Notes: generated by a model from the sequence alone, not told the origin. A DNA stretch of 64,000 bases from Rhodopseudomonas boonkerdii (GCF_021184025.1 NZ_CP036537.1:1798001-1862000), one strand, 5' to 3'; positions 8,232 through 16,761 are shown, counted from the first letter of the stretch. Program-made: numbers and translations.

Positions 8232-9056
8232 CTAGCGGCCCTTGAAGTCGGCGGGGCGTTTTTCGAGGAAAGAGGCCATGCCCTCGCGGAAATCTTCCGT
8301 GCGGAACAGCGGTAGCAGTTGCAGAAAGACGTGATGAACGTGTTCGCCGAAATTCTCGGAGAGGCCGGCGCGCATCATGCGCTTTGCGGCTTGCACGGCG
8401 AGCGGTGCATTGGCTGCGATCTCGGCGGCAAGAGCGCGGCCGCGCGCATGCAGATCTGCGTCAGGCACCACCTCATTGGTCAAACTCATCTCCAGACTCT
8501 CGCGCGCCGACAGTGTGCGGCCGGTGAAGATCAGTTCGGCCGCCTTGGCCCAACCGATCATGCGTGGCAGAAACCAGGTCCCGCCGGATTCCGGCACCAC
8601 GCCGCGCTTGACGAAAGCGGCGGCAAATTTAGCGCTCTCCGCCATGATACGGATGTCGCAATTGAGTGCGATGTCCATGCCATACCCCGCGGCCGCGCCG
8701 TTGAGCAGACAGATGGTCGGCTTTTCCATATTGAACATCACGACGGGTTGTGCCGTCTTCATGTCGAGTGTGGTGCGCGTGCTGTTGGCGTCGTTGGCAG
8801 AGCCGATGCCTTTGCCCTGGGTGGCGCTGACCATATCGAGCCCGGCGCAAAACATGCGGCCGGCACCGGTCAGCACGACCACGCGCACGTCGGGGTCCGC
8901 ATCGGCCTTCAGAAAGAGGGTGCTGAGCTGTGCCAGCATCTCACGCGAAATCGTGTTCATCCGCTCGGGACGATTGAGTGTGATCGTGGCAATGTGGTCG
9001 GCGACGGCATAAAGCACTTCATCGGATGTCGACGGTGCAACAGCGGGCTCGGACAT
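8232..9056 (-). CDS. Enoyl-CoA hydratase/isomerase family protein
   Basis: A 274-residue crotonase-fold enzyme. It has the first oxyanion-hole segment GRMFCAGLDM, the second NGAAAGYGMD, and an acidic residue at the catalytic position in KRGVVPESGGTWFLPR. The C-terminal LEKRPADFKGR is typical of the family. The start is secure, with CAGGAGG just upstream of ATG 9056. The enzyme would hydrate or isomerise an unsaturated acyl-CoA in the cytoplasm, in a beta-oxidation-like step. Together with the CoA ligase at 840 and the binding protein downstream it fits an aromatic or branched acid pathway, but other acyl-CoA genes are lacking here, so the substrate is open. Confidence 0.9.
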   Translation of the reverse strand: MSEPAVAPSTSDEVLYAVADHIATITLNRPERMNTISREMLAQLSTLFLKADADPDVRVVVLTGAGRMFCAGLDMVSATQGKGIGSANDANSTRTTLDMKTAQPVVMFNMEKPTICLLNGAAAGYGMDIALNCDIRIMAESAKFAAAFVKRGVVPESGGTWFLPRMIGWAKAAELIFTGRTLSARESLEMSLTNEVVPDADLHARGRALAAEIAANAPLAVQAAKRMMRAGLSENFGEHVHHVFLQLLPLFRTEDFREGMASFLEKRPADFKGR

Positions 9057-9253
9057 GGTTTCCTCCTGGCGTTTCTTCTGACGTTCTTCTTGTGGACATC
9101 AGCTAAGGCGGAATGGCGATGGCGTGCAAGAGGCCATGCATTTGTGCGCCTTGGCAGGGCGAGGCCGGTTTGCTCTACTTCGCGCATCCACGCGCCGGCA
9201 GCGGCCGGTGAGACCAAGAAAAGCCAAGGAAAATCCAGAGGGAGTGCTTGCTT

Positions 9254-10189
9254 ATGTCTGCCCCGAACATCCGCGTTCTCGCGACTGATCTCGCGTTCCC
9301 CGAAGGCCCAGTGGTGATGCCTGACGGCTCGGTGGTGCTGGTCGAAATCCGTGCGCAGCAATTGACGCGGGTCTATCCCGATGGTCGCAAGGAAGTCGTC
9401 GCCAAGATCCCGGGCGGCCCGAACGGCGCTGCTCTCGGCCCGGACGGCAAGATGTACATCACCAATAATGGCGGCTTCAGCTGGGTGCCGTCGCGCGGCA
9501 CCTTGATGCCGCATGCGCCGGAGCCGCATGAGTATATCGGCGGCGCGATCCAGCGCGTCGATCTCACCAGCGGCAAGATCGAGACGCTGTTCACCAAATG
9601 CGGCGAGCACAATCTGAAGGGCCCGAACGATCTCGTTTTCGACAAGCAAGGCGGGTTGTGGTTCAGCGAACTCGGCAAGCGCCGTGCGCGCGACATGGAT
9701 GTCGGCGGCGCCTATTACATCAAGCCGGGGATGAGCGAGATCACCGAACAGGTGATCGGCGTGCTGCCGGCCAACGGGATCGGTCTCTCGCCGGACGAGA
9801 AGACCATGTATATCGCGGAAACGCCGACCGGCCGTCTATGGGCTTATAATGTCGGCACGCCGGGCGAGGTCGTTCCGGGCGACACGATCTATCGCGGTGA
9901 ACGCGGACGGCCCATCTGCGGTCTCGGCGGCTATCAGATGTTCGACTCGCTGGCGGTCGAAGCCTCCGGCAATGTCTGCGTCGCAACGCTGGTGAGCGGC
10001 TGCATTTCCGTCATTGCGCCGGACGGGAAATTGGTCGAACAAGTCGAGACGGGCGATCGCGTGACGACGAATATTGCTTTTGGTGGTCCCGAGCTGAAGA
10101 CGGCGTACATCACGCTGTCGGGCAAGGGCGAGCTGATTGCGATGGACTGGCCGCGCGGTGGCCTGCCGCTGAATTTTCTGAACAAGTAA
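9254..10189 (+). CDS. SMP-30/gluconolactonase-like beta-propeller lactonase
   Basis: A 311-residue six-bladed propeller of the SMP-30/LRE family. The expected metal ligands are visible: Glu in AFPEGPV near the N terminus, Asn in GVLPANGIGLSPD, and Asp in QMFDSLAVE. GPNDLVFD and ITNNGGFSW are other family landmarks. I chose ATG 9254 with GGGAG about 8 bases before it, over a TTG two codons earlier. There is no signal peptide, so it should act in the cytoplasm on a sugar- or aromatic-derived lactone. It is divergent from the enoyl-CoA hydratase gene, 197 bases away; that gap shows no clear operator. The physiological lactone is not determinable. Confidence 0.85.
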   Translation: MSAPNIRVLATDLAFPEGPVVMPDGSVVLVEIRAQQLTRVYPDGRKEVVAKIPGGPNGAALGPDGKMYITNNGGFSWVPSRGTLMPHAPEPHEYIGGAIQRVDLTSGKIETLFTKCGEHNLKGPNDLVFDKQGGLWFSELGKRRARDMDVGGAYYIKPGMSEITEQVIGVLPANGIGLSPDEKTMYIAETPTGRLWAYNVGTPGEVVPGDTIYRGERGRPICGLGGYQMFDSLAVEASGNVCVATLVSGCISVIAPDGKLVEQVETGDRVTTNIAFGGPELKTAYITLSGKGELIAMDWPRGGLPLNFLNK

Positions 10190-10194
10190 CCGTA

Positions 10195-10282
10195 GTCGTC
10201 ATTGCGAGCGTAGCGAAGCAATCCAGCTCTGCTTTTACTTGGCCCTGGATTGCTTCGTCGCTTCGCTCCTCGCAATGACGAC
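10195..10282. repeat. Long inverted repeat, family F (ATTGCGAGCG type)
   Basis: The left arm GTCGTCATTGCGAGCGTAGC is mirrored by the right arm ending CGCTCCTCGCAATGACGAC. The inner parts pair through GAAGCAATCCAG and CTGGATTGCTTC. The stem is about 32 bp with a short loop. This CATTGCGAG...CTCGCAATG element is a widely dispersed bacterial intergenic palindrome. It fills the gap between the SMP-30 and GNAT genes and may also act as a transcription stop or mRNA stabiliser. Confidence 0.85.
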
Positions 10283-10299
10283 AAACAAAGGACTGACCA

Positions 10300-10893
10300 A
10301 TGCCGTGGCTTGAACCCGTTACGCTTTCTGGACCTCACGCCCGGCTCGAGCCTCTTGCCAAGGACCACTGCGACGGCTTGATCGCAGCCGCGCAGGACGG
10401 CGATCTCTCGAAGATCTGGTACACCGCGATCCCGTCGCCGGAAAAGATGGCCGCCGAGATCGATCGCCGTCTGGCGCTGCAGGCTTCGGGCGCGATGCTG
10501 CCTTTCACGGTGAAGGACGCCACCGGCAAGATCGCCGGCATGACCACTTACATGAATGTCGATGCCGCCAATCGCCGGGTCGAGATCGGCTCGACCTGGT
10601 ACGGCAAGTGGGTTCAGCGCACGGCGCTCAATACGCAGTGCAAGCTGATGTTGCTGGGACACGCTTTTGAAAAGCTCGACTGCATCGCGGTGGAATTCCG
10701 CACGCATTTCTTCAACCACCAGTCCCGCCGCGCGATCGAGCGTCTCGGCGCCAAGCAGGACGGCATCCTGCGCAATCATCAGATCGCGCCAAACGGCACG
10801 CTACGCGACACGGTGGTGTATAGTATTTTGCCTGGTGAATGGCCGACCGTGAAGGCGCATCTCAATTATCAGCTGGATGAGAAGCCGCGGTAA
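10300..10893 (+). CDS. GNAT-family N-acetyltransferase (RimJ/RimL-like)
   Basis: A 197-residue acetyltransferase of the RimL/YdaF-like subgroup. It has an N-terminal RLEPLAKDHCDGL segment, a central beta strand region RRVEIGSTWYGKWVQRTALN with the acetyl-CoA-binding arch, and the family C-terminal signature HFFNHQSRRAIERLGAKQDG. The start ATG 10300 follows AAAGGAC. It may acetylate a protein N terminus or a small amine; the acceptor is unknown. It stands alone, flanked on both sides by palindromic repeats, so it is probably transcribed on its own. Confidence 0.85.
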   Translation: MPWLEPVTLSGPHARLEPLAKDHCDGLIAAAQDGDLSKIWYTAIPSPEKMAAEIDRRLALQASGAMLPFTVKDATGKIAGMTTYMNVDAANRRVEIGSTWYGKWVQRTALNTQCKLMLLGHAFEKLDCIAVEFRTHFFNHQSRRAIERLGAKQDGILRNHQIAPNGTLRDTVVYSILPGEWPTVKAHLNYQLDEKPR

Positions 10894-10934
10894 CGATCAT
10901 TATACCCGGCGGGCTTAGCGCGGTTTTGCTCCGC

Positions 10935-11035
10935 CCTCATCCTGAGGAGCGCGCGTTGCGCGCGTCTCGAAGGATGGCTGCGTACTCCATTCATGGTTCG
11001 AGACGCGCGCAAGAGCGCGCTCCTCATCATGAGGG
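10935..11035. repeat. Palindromic intergenic repeat, family A, copy 2
   Basis: Two modules in opposite orientation: CCTCATCCTGAGGAGC...GTCTCGAAGGATGG (10935-10977) and CATGGTTCGAGAC...GCTCCTCATCATGAGG (10993-11035). Each can fold on itself and the two can pair with each other. The core is the same as at 527 and 42831. Confidence 0.8.
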
Positions 11036-11048
11036 CGGAGGGTGGTGC

Positions 11049-11606
11049 CTATGCTGGCGGATAAATCCGGTCGATCAATTGTCGGCAATAGTCCGGCGTT
11101 GGCGGCTCCTGGCTGATCAGGATGCGATAGACGATGGGTGCGACGACGTGATCGATGACTTCCTCGATGTCGAACGGCGTCTCACCGCGTGCCTTGGCGC
11201 GTTCGGTGAGGGTCGTCAGGTGGTCATTGGTGAAACTGCAGCAGACACAGGACTGCCCCTCGGCTGCGTCCAATGTCCCGTCCCGCAGCAGCGCGCGGCC
11301 GACCGGCGATGACATTTCCTCGGCATATTGTTCGATGAAGGTGCGGAGGTCGGTTTCGATGGCGCCGGTATCGTCTGGCTCCCCGATCGGCCGGAGCCGG
11401 GCCACGGCGACGTCGGCCAGCAGCGATTGCAGGTCGCCCCAGCGGCGATAGATGGTCGAGGGCGTTACACCGGCCTCGGCGGCGATCTGTGGAACGGTGA
11501 TCTGGTTTCGGGTGGAAAGGCCGCCCAATTTACGGACAGCATCGTGCACCGCGCTCTGGATGCGCGCGCTCCGGCCGCCTGTTCTGGTCCGCTCCTTTGT
11601 CGTCAT
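11049..11606 (-). CDS. TetR-family transcriptional regulator
   Basis: A 185-residue repressor with the N-terminal TetR DNA-binding domain (VPQIAAEAGVTPSTIYRRWG around residues 38-57). It has an all-helical ligand-binding part resembling the TetR_C subgroup, with RALLRDGTLD and an unusual CVCC cluster in the middle. It is divergent from an MFS gene starting at 11718. Between them lies a near-perfect inverted repeat (11638-11664) that is the probable operator. It most likely represses the MFS gene and itself until an effector binds. The cysteine cluster could hint at redox, metal or electrophile sensing, but this is speculation. Confidence 0.85.
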   Translation of the reverse strand: MTTKERTRTGGRSARIQSAVHDAVRKLGGLSTRNQITVPQIAAEAGVTPSTIYRRWGDLQSLLADVAVARLRPIGEPDDTGAIETDLRTFIEQYAEEMSSPVGRALLRDGTLDAAEGQSCVCCSFTNDHLTTLTERAKARGETPFDIEEVIDHVVAPIVYRILISQEPPTPDYCRQLIDRIYPPA

Positions 11607-11637
11607 GTCGTCTCCAGCGGATGAGCCATGCGAAAAT

Positions 11638-11664
11638 GCTTAACGCAAAACATTTGCATTAAGC
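11638..11664. promoter_or_regulatory. Probable TetR operator
   Basis: GCTTAACGCAAA and TTTGCATTAAGC form a 12-bp inverted repeat with one mismatch, separated by ACA. It lies 31 bases from the TetR start and 53 from the divergent MFS start, and is AT-rich in a GC-rich region. The geometry is typical of a TetR dimer site controlling both genes. Confidence 0.7.
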
Positions 11665-11717
11665 GCGCAGGCGTCCTAGTTTTGTTAAAGCGAATAATTA
11701 GCCTTTAGGAAGCCGCC

Positions 11718-12959
11718 ATGCAAGGAAGCTCCGGAGATACCTGTGTTGGCGCCTCGCCAAGTGCAGAGCCCGCCAAGAAAGCGCCGCTCTGGGCGATGAC
11801 GGCCTTCAGCTTTGTCTCTGCGGCCACGGTGGTCGGCAGCAGCAGCGCCGCGACGCCGCTCTATCGGCTCTATCAGGAGAGCATGCATCTTACGCCGCTG
11901 ATGATCACGCTCGTCTTTGCGGTCTATGCGATCAGTCTCCTCGCGGCGCTGCTCACGGTTGGCGGCCTGTCGGACTATGTCGGACGGCGCCCTGTGATCC
12001 TCGGCGGTCTGATCGTCAATGCCGTGGCGATGATGCTGTTCTCCTACGCGGCCGATGTCGGGGACCTCATTCTCGCCCGCGCAGTGCAAGGGCTCTGTGT
12101 CGGTGCCTCGACGACGACGCTCGGCGCCGCCATTCTCGATAGCGACCGCACGCGCGGACCGCTGCTCAACAGTGTCAGCGCCTTTGTCGGCCTGATGGTC
12201 GGCGCGCTGGGCGCCGGGCTGCTCGTCACCTTCGCGCCCGATCCTTTTCACCTCGTCTATGAAGTGCTGTTCGTCATTACGGCGGTGCTGATCTTTCTAT
12301 TGTGGTTCATGCCCGAGACGGTCTCGCGGAAGCCGGGAGCACTTGCGTCGTTGTGGCCGAATGTCCGCGTGCCAGCTCAGTCGCGTGCGGCCTTGATGCT
12401 CGTCACGCCGGCGAATGTCGCGAGCTGGGCGCTTGGTGGCTTTTATCTGTCGCTGATGCCGACCATCGTTGCCGTCACCATGGGTGTCAGTGCGCCATGG
12501 ATCGGCGGTATCGTCGTGGCAACCTTGATGCTTGCAGGCGCGGTGTCGGTGGGCGTGCTGCGGCACTTGCCGGCCCGTCGGTTGCTGATCATCGGGACCA
12601 CCGGCCTATCGATCGGCGTGATGGTCTCGCTGTTCGGTATCCAACAGCACAGCACAGTGCTGCTCTTCGTCGGAACGACGATCGCCGGCATTGGCTTTGG
12701 ATCGTCCTTTGCGGGAATCCTGAGCTCCTTGCTACCGACCGCCGAAGCGCATCAGCGCGCGGGCCTGCTGGCGACGTTCTACGTGATTTCGTATCTGGCC
12801 TTCAGCCTGCCGGCGCTGGCGGCCGGCGTCTCGGTACCATTCGTGGGTTTGGCCACCGTAGCCTACGTCTACGGAGCCGTCGTCATCCTGCTCGCAATCA
12901 TCTCGCTGGTCGCGACGCTGCGCGGCCCGGCATCGCGTCAGATCGCATCGGCGCGATAG
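11718..12959 (+). CDS. MFS transporter (probable drug/metabolite exporter)
   Basis: A 413-residue membrane protein with about 12 hydrophobic segments. It has the MFS motif A-like loop GGLSDYVGRRPVILGG after TM2 and RAVQGLCVGA in TM4. A hydrophilic N-terminal arm of about 25 residues precedes TM1. It is divergent from a TetR gene with a palindromic site between them, the usual arrangement of substrate-induced exporters. Its last 22 bases overlap the end of the convergent VanB-like gene, so antisense effects at the 3' ends are possible. The substrate is unknown. Confidence 0.85.
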   Translation: MQGSSGDTCVGASPSAEPAKKAPLWAMTAFSFVSAATVVGSSSAATPLYRLYQESMHLTPLMITLVFAVYAISLLAALLTVGGLSDYVGRRPVILGGLIVNAVAMMLFSYAADVGDLILARAVQGLCVGASTTTLGAAILDSDRTRGPLLNSVSAFVGLMVGALGAGLLVTFAPDPFHLVYEVLFVITAVLIFLLWFMPETVSRKPGALASLWPNVRVPAQSRAALMLVTPANVASWALGGFYLSLMPTIVAVTMGVSAPWIGGIVVATLMLAGAVSVGVLRHLPARRLLIIGTTGLSIGVMVSLFGIQQHSTVLLFVGTTIAGIGFGSSFAGILSSLLPTAEAHQRAGLLATFYVISYLAFSLPALAAGVSVPFVGLATVAYVYGAVVILLAIISLVATLRGPASRQIASAR

Positions 12960-13915
12960 AGCGTATCGACCGTCACGGTGCCGATGGCGCGCGATACGCA
13001 GGGGCAGATCTTGGCGTTGTCCAGCTTCTGATGGGCGCTGAAGAACACGTCGCGATGGTCGATTTCGCCGTCGATCGCGACCACGCCGATGGCGCAGATG
13101 CCGCATTCGCCGCGCTCACAGTCGGAGATCACCTCATGTCCGGAGTCGCGGAGTGCTGCCAGCATCGAACGGTTCTGCGGCACGACGATTTCAGTGCCGG
13201 TGCCTTTCAACCGGACGCGGAATTCCGTGGCCGGCAGCAGGCCGCTCGAGCCGAAGGTCTCGTAGCGCAGATCGGTTGGACGACGGCCGGCCGTCTGCCA
13301 GGCGCGGCGGGCGTCTTCGGTCATGCGCATCGGCCCGCAGATGATGGCGATCGCGTCGGCTGGCAAGGCTGCGAAGGTCTCCGCGAAATCGAGGCGATGG
13401 TCTTCGTCGCTGGCATGAATATGCAGATGGTCGCCGAGCAAGGCTGCCATATCGTCCAGATAGGCCGCATCGTTTCGCGTCTTCACCGCATAGTGCAGAG
13501 CTGCGTTCACGCCACGTTGGCATAGCGCATGCGCGACGGCAGAGATCGGCGTGATGCCGATGCCGCCGGCGATCAGGCAATAGTTGTCACGAGTCCAGTC
13601 GAGATCGAGCAGGGTGGAAGGCGCGGTGAAATCCAGTCGTGCGCCCGGCTGCAAGGCCCACATGGCTTGCGAACCTCCGCGGCTGTCCGGCGCCAGCCGC
13701 ACGGCGATGCGCAACCGGTCCAGGCTGCGTGCGCCGACGATGGAATATGATCTCGTCTGCGGCTGTCCGTCGATCAGCAGGCTCACGGTGATGTGGCTGC
13801 CGGGCGGGAAGGCCTGCAGCGGCGCGTCCGGCTTCAGCGTGAATTCGCGGATTCCCGCCGTAAGATCGCGGATCGCCTCGACGGTGCCCGATGTCCAGTG
13901 ATCGGCAAAGCGCAT
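12938..13915 (-). CDS. VanB-like ferredoxin-NAD(P)H oxidoreductase (Rieske oxygenase reductase)
   Basis: A 325-residue flavo-iron-sulfur reductase of the phthalate-dioxygenase-reductase/VanB type. It has an FMN-binding barrel with RSYSIVGA, a nucleotide-binding domain with LIAGGIGITPISA and ICGPMRM, and a C-terminal plant-type [2Fe-2S] domain with CERGECGICAIG and a later cysteine in ICPCVSRA. It would pass electrons from NAD(P)H to the Rieske oxygenase encoded two genes upstream (14687-15733), with the GntR gene between. It starts 11 bases after the GntR stop, indicating one operon. vanB itself is possible, but the substrate of the oxygenase is not proven, so I give no symbol. Confidence 0.85.
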   Translation of the reverse strand: MRFADHWTSGTVEAIRDLTAGIREFTLKPDAPLQAFPPGSHITVSLLIDGQPQTRSYSIVGARSLDRLRIAVRLAPDSRGGSQAMWALQPGARLDFTAPSTLLDLDWTRDNYCLIAGGIGITPISAVAHALCQRGVNAALHYAVKTRNDAAYLDDMAALLGDHLHIHASDEDHRLDFAETFAALPADAIAIICGPMRMTEDARRAWQTAGRRPTDLRYETFGSSGLLPATEFRVRLKGTGTEIVVPQNRSMLAALRDSGHEVISDCERGECGICAIGVVAIDGEIDHRDVFFSAHQKLDNAKICPCVSRAIGTVTVDTLYRADAI

Positions 13916-13926
13916 GGGGCGTCTCC

Positions 13927-14682
13927 TCAGTCCGTGGGCGATGTGGTGATCAAGGTCAGTGCAGGCAGCAGATCGAGATTGGTGCGGCTGCGCAGCGCCA
14001 GGCGCAAATTGCGCACCGCAAGCCGCGCGTGCTCGCGCATGATCGCCTCCGCCCGCGCGCTTTCACGGTTCTCGATGGCATCGACGACGATGCGGTGATG
14101 CTCCTGTGCGATGAGCAGGATGTTATGCGCTTCCGGCAGCGCCGACTGCGCCATCACGAAGGCGCTTGGCGATGCAAATGGCATGGCCGCAACACGATCG
14201 ATCTGACGCACCACCGGCGGACTGCCGGACAATTCGGTGAGCAGCGCATGAAAGCGCGCATTGAGCGTTACATAGGCCGAAAAGGCTTCAACCGAAATCG
14301 GATCCTGCCGCACGAGCTGATCGAGATCGGCGAGACATTCCTTCAGCGGTTCGAGATGGCGCGCGCTGGCGCCGCGTTCAGCAGCAAGGCGGGCGGCCAA
14401 GCCCTCCATGGTACCGCGCAGCTCGATGGAATCGAGGATGTCGCGTTCCGAAAAGGCTTTCACCATAAAGCCGCCTGAGGGAATCGCCTGCAGCAGCCCT
14501 TCGTCCTCGAGCCTTACCAATGCCAGACGCACCGGCGTTCGCGATACGCCGGTGATATCGACCGCCTGCAGTTCCGAGATGCGTTCGCCCGACCGCAGCT
14601 GGCCGGACAGGATCATGTCGCGCAAGGCGAGCTGGGCGCGGACGGTCTGTGACACCGAGCGTTCGGACTCGCGGTCGCTCAT
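13927..14682 (-). CDS. GntR-family regulator, FadR/FCD subgroup
   Basis: A 251-residue regulator with an N-terminal winged helix (LALRDMILSGQLRSGERISE and VSRTPVRLALVRLEDEGLL) and a C-terminal FCD helical ligand domain (IELRGTMEGLAARLAA, then metal-site-type histidines in NARFHALL and EEH-like QEHHRIVDA region). ATG 14682 lies four bases after the oxygenase stop, with GGAG 8 bases upstream of the ATG. Being placed between oxygenase and reductase genes, it is almost certainly their regulator and would be autoregulated with them. Repeated TGTATACA sites in front of the oxygenase gene are candidate operators. Confidence 0.88.
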   Translation of the reverse strand: MSDRESERSVSQTVRAQLALRDMILSGQLRSGERISELQAVDITGVSRTPVRLALVRLEDEGLLQAIPSGGFMVKAFSERDILDSIELRGTMEGLAARLAAERGASARHLEPLKECLADLDQLVRQDPISVEAFSAYVTLNARFHALLTELSGSPPVVRQIDRVAAMPFASPSAFVMAQSALPEAHNILLIAQEHHRIVVDAIENRESARAEAIMREHARLAVRNLRLALRSRTNLDLLPALTLITTSPTD

Positions 14683-14686
14683 GTTG

Positions 14687-15733
14687 CTACTCCGCCGCCT
14701 GCAGATGTGACCCGGTCTCCCGCGCGACCATCCGATCGATGAGGCGCCGCGCCCACATGGCGCCGGCGTCGATATTGAGATTGTAGAAGATGCGATCCGG
14801 ATTTTCGTCCATGGCCCGCTGCTGGGCTTCGAGGACGAGTTCGTCTTCATGGAAAATGCCGGCGACGCCGTCGCGAATCTCTGTTGTCAGGCGCTGTTCG
14901 TGGCGACGGTAATTGCGCATGAACGACCAGAAATAGTGGCAGGTGGTCTCGGTTTCCGGCGTGATCGTGTTGAGCACGAAACCGTTGACGCCTTGGGACC
15001 GATCGCCTTCGGGTGCGCCGGTGTTCGCCGGTGCCACGCCGACATCGATGGCGATCGTGCAGGGCACCTCAAAACGGATGATCTGCCAGCGATCGACCGG
15101 TCCGGGCTTTTGCAATTGCGCGGCCCAGAACGGCGGCGCCGTGATGCCCTTCATCCAGCGCGTCACCGTGACGGTCTTGTCGCCGTGGCTGACGTCGAAC
15201 GGTGCCTCGGCGACATCGTCCTGACCGATGCTGGAGCCGTGCACAAAAGTCTCATGGGTGAGATCCATGAGATTGTCCAGTACCAGCCGGTAGTCGCATT
15301 TGACGTGGATGGTCTTGCCGTCGCCGGCCCATTCCGGGTCGTCGTTCCAGTGCAGGTCGGGTACCAGCGAAGGATCGGCGAGTGCAGGGTCGCCCATCCA
15401 GAGCCAGACATAACGATGTCGCTCCACCACCGGATAGGAGCGCACACGGGCTGACGGGTTGATGGTTTCCTGCGAGGGCATGAAGGTGCAGCGGCCCTGC
15501 GCATTGTATTTGAGACCGTGATAGCCGCAGACGACGGTGTCGCCTTCGAGCCGGCCCTTGGAGAGCGGCACGAGCCGATGCCAGCACGCATCCTCCAGCG
15601 CGCTCACCCCACCATCGGCGCGGCGATACATCACCACATGCTTGCCGCAGATGGTGCGCGGAAAAAGCTGGCGCTTGATCTCCGTATCCCAGGCCGCGAC
15701 GTACCAGGCATTCATCGGGAATGAAGCGGGCAT
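14687..15733 (-). CDS. VanA-like Rieske non-heme iron oxygenase, alpha subunit
   Basis: A 348-residue oxygenase, close in length to vanillate O-demethylase VanA. The N-terminal Rieske [2Fe-2S] motif is complete (CWHR ... CGYHG, residues about 50-73). The mononuclear iron site is present in DNLMDLTHETFVHG near residue 156. It opens MPASFPMNAWYVAAWD, typical of VanA-type demethylases. It would hydroxylate a methoxy-aromatic or related ring substrate, leading to O-demethylation, using the reductase encoded downstream. ATG 15733 follows a GGAGG. The operon order oxygenase-GntR-reductase is unusual, since vanAB are normally adjacent. Substrates such as vanillate, dicamba or other aryl ethers cannot be distinguished here. 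Confidence 0.87.
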   Translation of the reverse strand: MPASFPMNAWYVAAWDTEIKRQLFPRTICGKHVVMYRRADGGVSALEDACWHRLVPLSKGRLEGDTVVCGYHGLKYNAQGRCTFMPSQETINPSARVRSYPVVERHRYVWLWMGDPALADPSLVPDLHWNDDPEWAGDGKTIHVKCDYRLVLDNLMDLTHETFVHGSSIGQDDVAEAPFDVSHGDKTVTVTRWMKGITAPPFWAAQLQKPGPVDRWQIIRFEVPCTIAIDVGVAPANTGAPEGDRSQGVNGFVLNTITPETETTCHYFWSFMRNYRRHEQRLTTEIRDGVAGIFHEDELVLEAQQRAMDENPDRIFYNLNIDAGAMWARRLIDRMVARETGSHLQAAE

Positions 15734-15767
15734 GGTAATCCTCCTTCATGCTGTTCTGCGTTCCGCC

Positions 15768-15838
15768 TGTATACATTGGTGGCGGTTTGATCGGACGATA
15801 TCGCATTATTCAGCTATTTTGGAAGATTAATGTATACA
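15768..15838 (-). promoter_or_regulatory. Two TGTATACA palindromes upstream of the vanA-like operon, probable GntR operators
   Basis: Perfect TGTATACA palindromes lie at 15768-15775 and 15831-15838, centres 63 bases apart, which is close to six helical turns. A third, less perfect copy (TTGTATACTT) lies at 15904-15912. FCD-type GntR proteins bind short palindromes of this sort. The first site ends 35 bases before the oxygenase start codon, overlapping the likely promoter. Confidence 0.6.
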
Positions 15839-15868
15839 GAACTTCCGATTTCTTTTGATTGAGGTAAC

Positions 15869-15895
15869 AAAAAACCGCCCAATCGGGCGGTTTTT
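15869..15895. terminator. Rho-independent terminator after the MoxR gene
   Basis: AAAAAACCGCCC-AAT-CGGGCGGTTTTT forms a GC stem with A and T runs on both sides, so it works on either strand. It lies 24 bases after the MoxR stop (minus strand) and insulates the MoxR gene from the vanA-like operon. Confidence 0.85.
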
Positions 15896-15918
15896 CCGTC
15901 GCCTTGTATACTTGACCG

Positions 15919-16761
15919 TCAGACTTCCCGGCGGTTCAGGAATGCCAGCCGTTCGAACAGATGCACGTCCTGTTCGTTCTTGAGCAGCGCGCCGTGCAGC
16001 GGCGGAATCAATTTTCGGGGGTCACGCTCGCGGAGCTGTTCCGGCGACATGTCCTCGTTGACCAGCAGCTTGAGCCAGTCGAGCAGTTCGGACGTTGATG
16101 GCTTCTTCTTCAGGCCGGGCACGTCGCGCACTTCGAAGAAGATACGCATCGCTTCCGCGACCAGGCGCTGCTTGATCCCCGGGAAATGCACCTCGACGAT
16201 CTGTGCCATGGTCTCGCTGTCGGGGAACTTGATGTAGTGGAAGAAGCAGCGGCGCAGGAAGGCGTCCGGCAATTCCTTCTCATTGTTCGATGTAATGATC
16301 ACCACCGGTCGCTTCGAGGCCTTGATGGTCTCGCCGGTCTCGTAGACATGGAATTCCATGCGGTCGAGCTCGAGCAGCAGGTCGTTCGGGAATTCGATGT
16401 CGGCCTTGTCGATTTCGTCGATCAGCAGGACCGGGCGCGCGTCATGGGTGAAGGCTTCCCAGAGCTTGCCGCGTTTGATGTAGTTGGCGATATCCGAGAC
16501 GCGGGGGTCGCCCAGCTGGCTGTCGCGAAGGCGCGAGACGGCGTCGTACTCGTAAAGGCCCTGCTGCGCTTTGGTGGTGGATTTGATGTGCCAGGTCAGC
16601 AATGGCGAGCCAAGCGCCTTGGCGATCTCCTCGGCCAGCACGGTCTTGCCGGTGCCAGGCTCACCCTTCACCAGCAGCGGGCGCTCCAGCACGATAGCGG
16701 CATTGACCGCGACCTTGAGGTCATCGGTGGCGACGTAGTCTTTGGTACCGGTAAATTTCAT
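15919..16761 (-). CDS. MoxR-family AAA+ ATPase
   Basis: A 280-residue MoxR/CoxD-like AAA+ ATPase. It has Walker A GEPGTGKTV near residue 38, Walker B VLLIDEIDKAD near 110, sensor-1 IITSNNEKELPDAFLRR, and the C-terminal helical lid. Proteins of this type work with VWA-domain partners as chaperone-like remodelers that insert metals or mature enzymes and protein complexes. Here the partner is the CoxE-like VWA gene at 19415, separated by a GlsB gene and a diguanylate cyclase gene and read in the opposite direction, which is less compact than the usual moxR-vwa operon. The client enzyme is not apparent from the neighbours. Confidence 0.9.
   Translation of the reverse strand: MKFTGTKDYVATDDLKVAVNAAIVLERPLLVKGEPGTGKTVLAEEIAKALGSPLLTWHIKSTTKAQQGLYEYDAVSRLRDSQLGDPRVSDIANYIKRGKLWEAFTHDARPVLLIDEIDKADIEFPNDLLLELDRMEFHVYETGETIKASKRPVVIITSNNEKELPDAFLRRCFFHYIKFPDSETMAQIVEVHFPGIKQRLVAEAMRIFFEVRDVPGLKKKPSTSELLDWLKLLVNEDMSPEQLRERDPRKLIPPLHGALLKNEQDVHLFERLAFLNRREV

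Noticed and set aside
12302..13525. Plus-strand frame of 407 codons across the MFS and VanB-like genes
   Set aside because: It crosses two real genes in a wrong frame and has the composition of GC-rich shadows.
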